Assembly: GCF_003391395.1 (NCBI RefSeq)
Contig: NZ_CP024190.1
Span: forward strand, 5,890,001 to 5,954,000
Direction of reading: 5' to 3'
DNA: 64,000 nucleotides
Origin: Mycobacterium marinum
GTDB taxonomy: Bacteria > Actinomycetota > Actinomycetes > Mycobacteriales > Mycobacteriaceae
Below are positions 1-9,670 of the stretch, piece after piece (the first letter of the stretch is position 1; the number at the start of each line of letters is the position of its first letter). A program made the position numbers and the translations under genes. Under the pieces are notes generated by a model that saw only the letters and a program-made list of their open reading frames with translations, did no database searches and had not been told where the DNA came from.

Positions 1-739
1 CATCGGTCCGCTGGACGTGGCCACCGCCGAAGAGCACCACGTGCGCCAGCAGCGGGTAAAGCTGGTGCAGTCCGATGCGGCCACGCCAACCGGGCCGCAG
101 CGGTCGCAGCTGCTGGTAGCCGGCGAGGATGGCTTCGTAGTGCGCGCAGCCGAACAGTGCGAGCATCGCCAGATCGGATTCGCGATGGCCGGCATGCGCG
201 GCGGGGTCGATCAGCACCACCCCGTCGGGTGTCCACATCACGTTGCCACCCCACAGATCGCCGTGTAGCCGGGCCGGCCGATCGCCGTCGTCGAAATCAC
301 CTGCGCGACAACGCGTGATGACGGATTCGATGGTGGCGCGGGTGGGGGCGCCAAGGCGCGGCGCGGCAAGCTCGGCCATCGGCGCCAGGCGCTCCTGAGC
401 GTAAAAGTCGCCCCAGTGTTGGTGCCGCGCCAGCGACATCGGCAGTGGCTGCGACAACGGCCCGAAGAATCCCGGCCCGTCCCAGCCCTGCGGCCCCGCC
501 CCGAACGCCGGGGCGCCCGCATCGTGGGTGATGGCCAGTCGGCGGCCGAAATCGTGCGCCGCCGCGACGCTGGGGGCCACGGATTCCAGCCGCCGCAGCG
601 TCAGACTCGTCTGGCCCACCGAAACCACCGGCACACACGCGACACCGCCGTCGACATCGGCAAGCCAACGCAGGCCTGCCGCTTCCCACGCGAAATAACC
701 GGCGGGCGCACCCGAGTGCTGCTTGACGAAGTCGCTCAC
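1..739 (-). CDS. Fructosamine/ketosamine-3-kinase family protein (3' end outside window)
   Basis: Reading from a GTG at 739, an open frame of 246 codons runs off the left edge. The kinase signature HGDLWGGN is followed about 12 residues later by VVLIDPAAHAGHRESDLAM, the catalytic and metal-binding pattern of the fructosamine-3-kinase/aminoglycoside-phosphotransferase fold. Family members phosphorylate ketoamines on glycated proteins or small amines in the cytoplasm; the substrate here is unknown. The start lies 13 bases beyond the fadD19 stop, so the gene may be co-transcribed with fadD19. No frameshift is visible. The family call is firm; the exact start is less certain. Confidence 0.85.
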   Translation of the reverse strand, partial: MSDFVKQHSGAPAGYFAWEAAGLRWLADVDGGVACVPVVSVGQTSLTLRRLESVAPSVAAAHDFGRRLAITHDAGAPAFGAGPQGWDGPGFFGPLSQPLPMSLARHQHWGDFYAQERLAPMAELAAPRLGAPTRATIESVITRCRAGDFDDGDRPARLHGDLWGGNVMWTPDGVVLIDPAAHAGHRESDLAMLALFGCAHYEAILAGYQQLRPLRPGWRGRIGLHQLYPLLAHVVLFGGGHVQRTD

Positions 740-752
740 ACCGCGTCGCGCA

Positions 753-2405
753 TCATGCGCTCACATGCGCGGCGTGCACATCGTCGGCGGGCCGCGCCTC
801 GGTCTGCTCCTTGGCCCAGCGGTAGTCCGGCTTGCCCGCGGGTGAACGCTTGACCTCGTCGACGAACCAGAGGCTGCGTGGCACCTTGTATCCCGCGATC
901 GCGCTGCGCACGAAGCCGTCCAACTCCGCCAACGACGGACGAGAGCCCGGCCGGGGCGCCACCACGGCCGCCACGTGCTGGCCGTAGCGCGGATCCGGCA
1001 CACCGACCACCAGGGCGTCGAACACATCGGGGTGGCCCTTCAACGCCGCCTCGACCTCTTCGGGGTAGATCTTCTCGCCGCCGCTGTTGATCGACACCGA
1101 GCCGCGTCCCAGCATGGTGACCGTCCCGTCGGCCTCGACCATTGCGTAGTCGCCGGGGATCGCATAGCGAACACCGTTGATGGTCTTGAAGGTCTCGGCG
1201 GTCTTCTTCTCGTCCTTGTAGTAGCCGACCGGGATGTTGCCCTTCTTGGCGATGATGCCGCGCACCCCCGAGCCCGGTTTGACCTCGTTGCCCTCCTCGT
1301 CGAGTACCACGGTGCGATGGTCGATGGTCACCCGCGGACCACCGGTGGTGGCCTGGCCGGCTCCCACGATGCTGGTGCCGCCAAAACCGGTCTCCGACGA
1401 ACCAATTGAGTCGGTGATGACCCGATTCGGCAGCAGCTCGAGCAGCTTCTCCTTGATGCTCGGCGAGAACAGCGCCGCGGTGCTGGCCAACAGGAACAAC
1501 GACGACAAGTCGTAATCGTTGTCCTTCATGAGCGCGTCGAGCAGCGGACGCGCCATCGCATCCCCGGTGAAGAACAGCAGATTGACCTTGCGGTCGCTGA
1601 TGGTGCGCCACACCTGGTCCGCGTCGAATTCCGGCGCCAGCACGGTGGTTTGACCGGAGAAGATCGACATCCAGGTAGCCGACTGGGTGGCGCCGTGGAT
1701 CATCGGCGGAATCGGGTAGCGGATCATCGGCGGATTCGCGGCGGCGGCTTTGGCCAGATCGTATTCGTCCTTGATGAATTCGCCGGTTGCGAAGTCGGTT
1801 CCGCCGAACAGCACCCGGTAGATGTCCTCGTGACGCCACATCACGCCCTTGGGGAAGCCAGTGGTACCCCCGGTGTAGAGGATGTAGATGTCATCGGCGC
1901 TGCGCTCCCGCTGCAGCTCGGCGAAGTCTCGCTCGGGCGAGCTGTCGGCAATGGCCGAGTAGAACTCGACACCGCCGTAACGCCGGTAGTCCTTGTCACT
2001 ACCGTCCTGCACCACCAGGATCGTCTTGACGTTGGGGGTGTCCGGCAGCACGTTGGCGACTCGGTCCGCGTACTGACGCTCGTGGACCAACGCCACCATG
2101 TCGGAGTTGTCGAACAGGTACTTCAGCTCCCCCTCGACGTAGCGGAAGTTGACGTTGATCAAGATGGCGCCCGCTTTGATGATGCCGAGCATCGCGATGA
2201 CAATCTCGATGCGGTTTCGGCAGTAGAGGCCGACCTTGTCGCCCTTGCCCACCCCCTGGTCGATGAGGTGGTGCGCCAGTCGATTGGCTTTTTCCTCCAG
2301 CTGGGCATAGGTCAGCTGCTCATCGCCGCAGATGAGGGCTACACGGTCAGGCACAGCGTCGATGGCGTGCTCGGCTAGATCGGCAATATTCAGGGCCACG
2401 GCCAC
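753..2405 (-). CDS. fadD19: Steroid-acid CoA ligase FadD19
   Basis: A 550-residue acyl-CoA synthetase of the ANL superfamily, closely matching M. tuberculosis FadD19 (Rv3515c). It activates the C26/C27 carboxylate of 3-oxo-cholestenoate, and of C24-branched sterol acids, with ATP and CoA to start side-chain beta-oxidation. Visible motifs are the phosphate-binding loop YTGGTTGFPKG (about residue 180), the adenylation region GSSETGFGGT and the C-terminal YPEEVE segment with the final catalytic-lysine region PAGKPDYRW. The GTG at 2405 gives the family N-terminus VAVALNIADLAEHA; the open frame extends upstream but has no matching sequence there. A KstR operator lies 5 bases upstream of the start. 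Confidence 0.95.
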   Translation of the reverse strand: MAVALNIADLAEHAIDAVPDRVALICGDEQLTYAQLEEKANRLAHHLIDQGVGKGDKVGLYCRNRIEIVIAMLGIIKAGAILINVNFRYVEGELKYLFDNSDMVALVHERQYADRVANVLPDTPNVKTILVVQDGSDKDYRRYGGVEFYSAIADSSPERDFAELQRERSADDIYILYTGGTTGFPKGVMWRHEDIYRVLFGGTDFATGEFIKDEYDLAKAAAANPPMIRYPIPPMIHGATQSATWMSIFSGQTTVLAPEFDADQVWRTISDRKVNLLFFTGDAMARPLLDALMKDNDYDLSSLFLLASTAALFSPSIKEKLLELLPNRVITDSIGSSETGFGGTSIVGAGQATTGGPRVTIDHRTVVLDEEGNEVKPGSGVRGIIAKKGNIPVGYYKDEKKTAETFKTINGVRYAIPGDYAMVEADGTVTMLGRGSVSINSGGEKIYPEEVEAALKGHPDVFDALVVGVPDPRYGQHVAAVVAPRPGSRPSLAELDGFVRSAIAGYKVPRSLWFVDEVKRSPAGKPDYRWAKEQTEARPADDVHAAHVSA

Positions 2406-2410
2406 CAAAC

Positions 2411-2424
2411 TAGAACGTGTTACA
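2411..2424. promoter_or_regulatory. KstR operator between fadD19 and echA19
   Basis: TAGAACGTGTTACA fits the TnnAACnnGTTnnA consensus of the cholesterol regulator KstR exactly. It sits between divergent fadD19 and echA19, 5 bases from the fadD19 start and 15 from the proposed echA19 start, so it can repress both. Confidence 0.85.
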
Positions 2425-2439
2425 TTTCTTGACAAGCGA

Positions 2440-3294
2440 ATGCCCGATGTCATGCGAAAGGCGGTGCTCGTGGCCCCGAATACTTCCGAGACGCCAGCAA
2501 ACGGGGAGTCCGGACCAGACGCGCTGGTGGAGCAGCGCGGGCACACCCTGATCGTGACGATGAATCGCCCGTCCCGGCGTAACGCGCTTAGTGGCGAAAT
2601 GATGCAAATCATGGTCGAGGCCTGGGATCGCGTCGACAACGATCCCGACATCCGCTGCTGCATCCTGACCGGCGCGGGCGGCTACTTCTGCGCTGGGATG
2701 GACCTCAAGGCGGCGACCAAGAAGCCGCCGGGCGACTCATTCAAGGACGGCAGCTACGACCCGTCGCGCATCGACGCGCTGCTGAAGGGCCGCCGGCTGA
2801 AAAAGCCGCTGATCGCCGCCGTCGAGGGCCCCGCGATCGCCGGCGGAACCGAGATTCTGCAAGGTACCGACATTCGCGTCGCCGCCGAGAGCGCCAAGTT
2901 CGGCATCTCGGAGGCCAAGTGGAGCCTGTACCCGATGGGCGGCTCGGCGGTGCGGCTGGTCCGCCAGATCCCCTACACGGTGGCCTGCGATCTGCTGCTG
3001 ACCGGACGGCACATCACTGCCGCGGAGGCCAAGGAGATGGGGCTGGTGGGCCACGTCGTGCCCGACGGCCAGGCGCTGACCAAGGCGCTGGAAATTGCGG
3101 AGATCATCGCGGCCAACGGGCCTCTTGCGGTCCAGGCGATCCTGCGCACCATCCGCGAAACCGAGGGCATGCACGAGAACGAGGCGTTCAAGATCGACAC
3201 TCGGATCGGCATCGAGGTGTTCTTGTCCGACGACGCCAAAGAAGGTCCGCAGGCGTTCGCGCAGAAGCGCAAACCCAACTTCCAGAACCGCTGA
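2440..3294 (+). CDS. echA19: Enoyl-CoA hydratase EchA19 (sterol side chain)
   Basis: A crotonase-fold hydratase matching M. tuberculosis EchA19 (Rv3516), which hydrates steroid enoyl-CoA thioesters during side-chain beta-oxidation. The oxyanion-hole segments CCILTGAGGYFCAGMDL and AVEGPAIAGGTEI are present, as is the C-terminal trimerisation region. The start is uncertain. The M. tuberculosis protein begins at the residues equivalent to ESGPDALVE, but there is no start codon there in this sequence. ATG 2440 (284 residues) is chosen; ATG 2452 and GTG 2464 are alternatives. The N-terminal extension of about 20 residues is therefore the weakest part of the model. Confidence 0.92.
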   Translation: MPDVMRKAVLVAPNTSETPANGESGPDALVEQRGHTLIVTMNRPSRRNALSGEMMQIMVEAWDRVDNDPDIRCCILTGAGGYFCAGMDLKAATKKPPGDSFKDGSYDPSRIDALLKGRRLKKPLIAAVEGPAIAGGTEILQGTDIRVAAESAKFGISEAKWSLYPMGGSAVRLVRQIPYTVACDLLLTGRHITAAEAKEMGLVGHVVPDGQALTKALEIAEIIAANGPLAVQAILRTIRETEGMHENEAFKIDTRIGIEVFLSDDAKEGPQAFAQKRKPNFQNR

Positions 3295-3311
3295 TCTCCC
3301 GCTCGGCGTGC

Positions 3312-4517
3312 TCAGCTCAGTGGCCGGCTAGGAGTGAAGACGACCGGCATGGACTCCAAGCCGCTGACAAAGTTCGCCGGCCGCAGCGGCAACCGTGAAT
3401 CCTGATCGGCTAGCCTCAAGTCAGGCAGCCGCTGCACCACCCGAGCGGTCATCAACGACAGCTCCAACCGGGCCAGCTGATTGCCCATGCAGAAGTGGGT
3501 ACCGAAGCCGAAAGCCAAATGGCTGTTCGGGTTTCGCTGGATGTCGAACTTCTCCGGGTCGGTGAACACCGCCTCGTCGAAATTGGCCGACTCGAACAGC
3601 AGCATGATCTTTTCGCCCTCGCTCAACGCGGTCCCGTGAAACTCGGTGTCCGCGGTCAGCATTCGGCACATGTTTTTCACCGGCGCGGTCCAGCGCAGCA
3701 TCTCTTCGATGGCGCCCGGCAGCAACTCGCGGTCGCTTTGCAGCAGGTCCCACTGGTCGCGGTTGCGCAACAGTTGCTCGCTTCCGCCGCTTAGCGTGTG
3801 CCTGGTCGTCTCGTCGCCGCCGATCAGAATCAGCAGCGTCTCCATGACCAGTTCGTCGTCGCTCAGCCGCTCACCGTCGACTTCCGAACTGACCAACACG
3901 CTGACCAGGTCGTCGGTAGGCTCGGCGCGGCGCGCGGCGATGGTCGCCCGGGTGAAGTCGTTGTAGGCGGCGAAGGCGTCGATGGTGACCTGGAAATCCT
4001 CTTGTGACACATGGGAACTGAGGAATGTCACCAGATCGTCTGACCACCTCAGGAACATCTCTCGCTGTTCGGGGAGCACCCCGAGCATGTCACCGATGAC
4101 CGCCATCGGCAGCGGCGCGGCCAGGTCCCGCACGAAGTCGCATTCTCCGCGCTCACAAACCGCGTCGATCAGCGTGTCGCACAGCTGGGCGATCGAGCGC
4201 TCTTTGTCCTTGACCCGCTTGCGGGTGAAACCCGCGTTAACCAGCTTGCGCCGCAACAGATGTGCCGGGTCGTCCATGTCGATCATCATCGGCAGCGCGT
4301 CCTGATCGGGACGGATGCCGCCGGCGTTGGAGAACAGTTCGGGCTGCCGCTCGGCATCGATCACGGCCTGATAGGTGGACGCGGCAGCCAGACCGTTGCG
4401 GTCACGGAAGACGGGCTGATTGGCCCGCATCCACCGATATGCCTCTCGCGCTTGCCTACTGGCGTAGAAGTTGCCGTCGGTCAGGTCGACGTCGGGTTTG
4501 ATCAACGGCTTAGTCAT
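3312..4517 (-). CDS. cyp142: Cytochrome P450 Cyp142 (steroid C26-hydroxylase)
   Basis: A 401-residue class I P450 matching M. tuberculosis Cyp142. It oxidises the terminal methyl of cholesterol or cholestenone to the acid, backing up Cyp125 with opposite stereochemistry. It shows the I-helix oxygen-activation motif GGDETTRH, the ExxR motif EMLR and the heme-cysteine loop FGFGTHFCMG. ATG 4517 is preferred over ATG 4523 because the Shine-Dalgarno GGAGG lies 7 bases upstream of 4517 but only 1 base from 4523. It converges on echA19 with 17 bases between stops and is divergent from the next gene. Confidence 0.95.
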   Translation of the reverse strand: MTKPLIKPDVDLTDGNFYASRQAREAYRWMRANQPVFRDRNGLAAASTYQAVIDAERQPELFSNAGGIRPDQDALPMMIDMDDPAHLLRRKLVNAGFTRKRVKDKERSIAQLCDTLIDAVCERGECDFVRDLAAPLPMAVIGDMLGVLPEQREMFLRWSDDLVTFLSSHVSQEDFQVTIDAFAAYNDFTRATIAARRAEPTDDLVSVLVSSEVDGERLSDDELVMETLLILIGGDETTRHTLSGGSEQLLRNRDQWDLLQSDRELLPGAIEEMLRWTAPVKNMCRMLTADTEFHGTALSEGEKIMLLFESANFDEAVFTDPEKFDIQRNPNSHLAFGFGTHFCMGNQLARLELSLMTARVVQRLPDLRLADQDSRLPLRPANFVSGLESMPVVFTPSRPLS

Positions 4518-4546
4518 CGCCATTCCTCCGCATTACAGTGAGCCTT

Positions 4547-5257
4547 ATGCCCGTCTCTCAACACACCATCGCCGGCACTGTGCTCACCATGCCGGTGCGC
4601 ATCCGCACAGCCAATCTGCACTCCGCGATGTTCTCGGTTCCCGCCGTGGCCGCACAACAGCTCATCGACTACAGCGGGCTGCGGGTGTGCGAATACCTGC
4701 CCGGCAAGGCGATGGTGATGCAGATGCTGGTGCGCTATGTCGACGGAGACCTCGGCCGGTACCACGAGTACGGCACCGCGGTCATGGTGAATCCGCCGGG
4801 CGTCCAGACGCGTGGACCGCGAGCGCTGGCCAAGGCCGCGGCGTTCATCCACCACCTGCCGGTCGACCAGTCGTTCACCCTCGAGGCCGGGCGCACCATC
4901 TGGGGCTTCCCGAAGATCATGGCGGACTTCAACGTCCGCGAGGGCAAGAAGTTCAGCTTCGATGTCAGCGCGGACGGGCAGCTGATCGCCGGCATCGAAT
5001 TCGGCAACGGCGTTGCGGTGCCCACCCGGGGCGCGCAGGTGCTGCAGACCTACTCTCACCAGGACGGGGTCACCCGGGAGATTCCGTGGGAAATGCGAAT
5101 CACCGGAATGCGCGCCCGGCTGGGCGGTGCACGTCTGCATCTGGGTGACCACCCCTATGCCAGGGAGCTTGCTTCGCTGGGGCTGCCCAAGCGTGCGCTG
5201 GTTTCCCAATCGGCAGCCAATGTGGAGATGACGTTCGGCGACGCGCACGCCATCTGA
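4547..5257 (+). CDS. Acetoacetate decarboxylase-fold protein (Rv3519-like)
   Basis: A 236-residue protein matching M. tuberculosis Rv3519, whose function is unknown. The segment around IWGFPKIMADF resembles the acetoacetate-decarboxylase (ADC) family core, suggesting a small-molecule enzyme acting on keto acids or beta-keto thioesters; that role is inferred only from fold and from its place in the sterol cluster. It begins 29 bases from divergent cyp142. GTG 4538 is an in-frame alternative start; ATG 4547 gives the family N-terminus MPVSQHTIAG. A perfect KstR palindrome lies 22 bases after its stop. Confidence 0.85.
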   Translation: MPVSQHTIAGTVLTMPVRIRTANLHSAMFSVPAVAAQQLIDYSGLRVCEYLPGKAMVMQMLVRYVDGDLGRYHEYGTAVMVNPPGVQTRGPRALAKAAAFIHHLPVDQSFTLEAGRTIWGFPKIMADFNVREGKKFSFDVSADGQLIAGIEFGNGVAVPTRGAQVLQTYSHQDGVTREIPWEMRITGMRARLGGARLHLGDHPYARELASLGLPKRALVSQSAANVEMTFGDAHAI

Positions 5258-5279
5258 AGTCAACCCCACCGGGCCAATC

Positions 5280-5293
5280 TAGAACGTGTTCTA
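5280..5293. promoter_or_regulatory. Perfect KstR-type palindrome between two convergent genes
   Basis: TAGAACGTGTTCTA is a perfect 14-bp palindrome and full match to the KstR consensus. Unusually it lies in the 60-base gap between the 3' ends of the Rv3519-like gene (plus strand) and the LLM oxidoreductase gene (minus strand), not upstream of any recognised gene. Confidence 0.75.
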
Positions 5294-5317
5294 ATCACCT
5301 GGCAAGAACCGCGTGGA

Positions 5318-6355
5318 TCAGCCTCCAACAAGTCCGGCGAGCTCACGGACCTGCTCAACGCTGCGGGCGCTGACCACCATCATGGTGACACCGGCGGCTT
5401 CCCAGACCTCGATCTGCTTACGCACGTAGTCGGCGTCGCCGACGATCACGGCGTCATCGACCAGCTCGTCGGGGATGATCTCGGCGGCCTCGTCCTTGCG
5501 GTTGGACCGGAACAATTTGGTGACGTCGTCGACCACTTCCGCGTAGCCCATCCGGCGGTAGACGTCGGCGTGGAAGTTGGTGCCCTCGGCTCCCATCCCA
5601 CCCATGTAGAGAGCCACGAACGGTTTGATGGCGGCGAACGCCGCCGGCCGGTCCTCGGTGACCACTACCTGCGCCGTCGCACAGATCTCGAAGTCCGCGC
5701 GGCTGCGCCGGGCGCCGGGGCGGGCGAATCCCTCGTCCAGCCATTCGTTGTACATGTCGGCCATCCGGGGCGTGTAGAAGATGGGCAACCAGCCGTCACA
5801 GATCTCGGCGGCCAGTGCGACGTTCTTCGGCCCCTCGGCACCGAGCATGATCGGGATATCCGCACGCAGCGGGTGGGTGATGGGCTTGAGCGCCTTACCC
5901 AGGCCGGTTGTCCCGGCACCCGTCAGCGGCAGCGGGTAGTGCGGGCCGTCGCTGGTCACCACCCCTTCCCGGGCCCATACCTGGCGCAGGATGTCGACGT
6001 ATTCACGGGTGCGGGCCAGTGGCTTGGGGAACCGCTGCCCATACCAGCCCTCCACCACCTGGGGACCGGACACGCCCAATCCCAGAATGTGCCTGCCAGC
6101 ACTGAGGTGGTCGAGGGTCAGCGCCGCCATCGCGCATGCGGTCGGAGTACGCGCGGACAGCTGGATCACCGAGGTGCCCAGCCGCAGCCGCTGGGTCGAG
6201 GAACCCCACCAGGCCAAGGGTGTGTAGGCGTCCGAGCCCCACGCCTCGGCGGTGAAGACGGCGTCGAATCCGGCTTCCTCGGCCGCGGCGACCAACTCCC
6301 CCGCGTTCTCGGGGGGCTGCGCGCCCCAATACCCCAGCTGCAATCCGAGCTTCAT
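5318..6355 (-). CDS. F420-dependent LLM-class oxidoreductase (Rv3520c-like)
   Basis: A 345-residue luciferase-like monooxygenase-superfamily TIM-barrel protein matching Rv3520c, probably using coenzyme F420. The N-terminus MKLGLQLGYWG, the DHLSAGRHILGLGVSGPQVVEGWYG segment and the C-terminal DADYVRKQIEVWEAAGV helix are typical. The substrate is unknown; location suggests a steroid or CoA-thioester redox step. The gene faces left from the operator at 6403-6416 and is divergent from the DUF35-ltp4-ltp3 operon. Confidence 0.88.
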   Translation of the reverse strand: MKLGLQLGYWGAQPPENAGELVAAAEEAGFDAVFTAEAWGSDAYTPLAWWGSSTQRLRLGTSVIQLSARTPTACAMAALTLDHLSAGRHILGLGVSGPQVVEGWYGQRFPKPLARTREYVDILRQVWAREGVVTSDGPHYPLPLTGAGTTGLGKALKPITHPLRADIPIMLGAEGPKNVALAAEICDGWLPIFYTPRMADMYNEWLDEGFARPGARRSRADFEICATAQVVVTEDRPAAFAAIKPFVALYMGGMGAEGTNFHADVYRRMGYAEVVDDVTKLFRSNRKDEAAEIIPDELVDDAVIVGDADYVRKQIEVWEAAGVTMMVVSARSVEQVRELAGLVGG

Positions 6356-6402
6356 CGCTGCCTCTCTCAGGGCCCCAAGAAAGCCCTAGTTGAAACCGTT
6401 CT

Positions 6403-6416
6403 TAGAACCTGTTCTA
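6403..6416. promoter_or_regulatory. KstR operator for the divergent LLM and ltp4-ltp3 units
   Basis: TAGAACCTGTTCTA matches TnnAACnnGTTnnA. A partial half-site (AACCGTTCT) lies just left of it. It ends 9 bases before the GTG of the tandem-DUF35 gene and is 47 bases upstream of the LLM gene start. Confidence 0.85.
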
Positions 6417-6425
6417 CTCGAAGGC

Positions 6426-7415
6426 GTGACAGCCAGTTCGAGCGGCCCGACCCTGATCGATCACCCTGAGCCGCCCCTCTCCGCGCCGTTGACGTTGTCC
6501 TTCGACTACACCCGTTCGGTAGGTCCCACCCTCGGTGAGTTCTTCACCGCGTTGCGCGAGCGCCGGATTCTGGGAGTCCGTGGATCCGACGGCAGGGTGC
6601 ACGTGCCGCCGGCGGAATATGACCCGGTCACCTACGAACCGTTGGGCGAAATGGTACCGGTGTCGGCCGTCGGCACGGTCACGTCCTGGACCTGGCAGCC
6701 GGAGCCGCTACCGGGGCAGCCACTGGACCGCCCGTTCGCCTGGGCACTGATCAAGCTGGACGGCGCGGACACCCCGCTGCTGCACGCCGTCGATGCGGGC
6801 GGGCCGGACAAGATCAAGAGCGGCGACCGGGTCCACGTGCACTGGGCCGACGAGACGGTGGGCGCCATCACCGACATCGCCTATTTCAAGCTGGGCGAGG
6901 ACGCCGAGCCACCCGGAGAACCGAGTGAGCAGGATCCGGTCAAGATGATCGTCACGCCGGTGTCGCTGACGATTCAGCACACCGCCTCACACGAGGAAAG
7001 CGCCTACCTCAGGGCCATCGCCGAAGGAAAACTGCTCGGCGCGAGGACCGGCGCGAAGGGGAAGGTCTACTTCCCGCCGCACGGGGCCGATCCGGCCACC
7101 GGCCAGCCGACCACCGAGTTCGTCGAACTGCCGGACCGGGGCACGGTGACCACGTTCGCGATCATCAACATCCCATTCCAGGGTCAGCGCATCAAGCCGC
7201 CCTACGTCGCGGCCTACGTGCTGCTCGACGGCGCCGACATTCCGTTCCTGCACCTGGTCGCCGACATCGACGCCAATGAAGTGCGGATGGGCATGCGCGT
7301 CGAGGCGGTGTGGAAGCCCCGCGAGGAGTGGGGATTCGGCATCGACAACATCGAGTATTTCCGGCCGACCGGGGAACCGGACGCCGACTACGACACCTAC
7401 AAACACCACCTGTAA
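6426..7415 (+). CDS. Tandem DUF35 (OB-fold) protein, probable partner of Ltp3/Ltp4 (Rv3521-like)
   Basis: A 329-residue protein with two DUF35-type halves (about residues 30-160 and 185-325). Each contains a GVRGSDGRVHVPP- or GARTGAKGKVYFPP-like strand followed by the GTVTSWTW/GTVTTFAI beta segment. In the family, DUF35 domains dock onto thiolase-like sterol carrier proteins, as in ChsH2-Ltp2, so this protein is probably the partner of Ltp4 and/or Ltp3 directly downstream (inference). GTG 6426 fits the family N-terminus; the frame is open upstream through the KstR operator. No strong ribosome site is visible. First gene of the operon. Confidence 0.85.
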   Translation: MTASSSGPTLIDHPEPPLSAPLTLSFDYTRSVGPTLGEFFTALRERRILGVRGSDGRVHVPPAEYDPVTYEPLGEMVPVSAVGTVTSWTWQPEPLPGQPLDRPFAWALIKLDGADTPLLHAVDAGGPDKIKSGDRVHVHWADETVGAITDIAYFKLGEDAEPPGEPSEQDPVKMIVTPVSLTIQHTASHEESAYLRAIAEGKLLGARTGAKGKVYFPPHGADPATGQPTTEFVELPDRGTVTTFAIINIPFQGQRIKPPYVAAYVLLDGADIPFLHLVADIDANEVRMGMRVEAVWKPREEWGFGIDNIEYFRPTGEPDADYDTYKHHL

Positions 7416-7430
7416 AGGGCTCACCCACAC

Positions 7431-8491
7431 ATGAGTGATCGCAATGTCGCGGTCGTCGGCTTTGCCCACGCCCCGCATGTCCGCCGCACCGACGGCACCA
7501 CCAACGGCGTCGAAATGCTGATGCCCTGCTTCGCGCAGCTGTATGAGGATCTGGGCATCACCCAGTCCGACATTGGATTCTGGTGTTCGGGATCCTCGGA
7601 TTACCTAGCCGGAAGAGCATTTTCGTTTATCTCTGCGATCGATTCGATCGGCGCCGTGCCGCCGATCAATGAATCCCACGTGGAGATGGATGCGGCCTGG
7701 GCGCTTTTCGAGGCTTACATCAAGATCCTGACCGGCGAGGTCGACACCGCGCTGGTCTACGGCTTCGGCAAGTCCTCGGCGGGCATCCTGCGCCAGATCC
7801 TGTCGAGGCAGACCGATCCCTACACCGTTGCGCCACTGTGGCCGGACTCGGTGTCGATGGCGGGATTGCAGGCCCGCCTCGGCCTGGATTCCGGCAAGTG
7901 GACCCACGAACAGATGGCTCAGGTCGCCCTCGACTCGTTCGCCCGCTCGCAACGAAACGACTCCGAGAAGCCGGCCAAGAGCATCGACGAGCTGCTCGCC
8001 CGCCCGTTCTTCAACGACCCGCTGCGACGGCACGACATCGCGCCGATCACCGACGGCGCGGCCGCGATCGTCCTGGCCGCCGATGATCGCGCTCGGGAGC
8101 TACGTGAATCGCCAGCGTGGATAACGGGTTTCGAGCACCGCATCGAATCGCCGTCGCTGGGTGTGCGCGACCTGACCGTCTCGCCGTCCACCGCCGTCTC
8201 AGCCAAGGCGGCCAGCGGCGGTGACACCGGCATCGACGTCGCCGAGATCCACGCCCCGTTCACCCACCAGCATCTGATCATCGCCGAGGCGATCGGACTC
8301 ACCGACAAGACGAAAGTCAACCCGTCCGGCGGAGCGCTGGCGGCCAACCCGATGTTTGTCGCCGGCCTCGAACGCATCGGCTTTGCGGCACGACACATTT
8401 GGGACGGTTCAGCCGGTCGCGTGCTAGCACACGCCACCAGCGGGCCAGCGCTGCAACAGAACTTGGTCGCGGTCATGGAAGGGAACAACTG

Positions 8492-8492
<1 letters not shown>
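7431..8492 (+). CDS. ltp4: Thiolase-like lipid-transfer protein / aldolase Ltp4
   Basis: A 353-residue thiolase-superfamily protein matching Rv3522 (Ltp4). Work in Rhodococcus ties ltp3 and ltp4 to removal of C24-branched sterol side chains, probably as retro-aldolases. The thiolase nucleophile cysteine is not conserved; the C-terminal KVNPSGGALAANPMFVAG loop replaces the thiolase GHP(L)G region. It begins 15 bases after the DUF35 gene, and its stop overlaps the ltp3 start (TGATG), indicating translational coupling. Confidence 0.93.

Positions 8493-9666
<1,174 letters not shown>

Positions 9667-9670
<4 letters not shown>

Noticed and set aside
1650..2378. 242-codon plus-strand frame opposite fadD19
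   Set aside because: Antisense shadow of a strongly conserved gene; composition follows the complementary codons.
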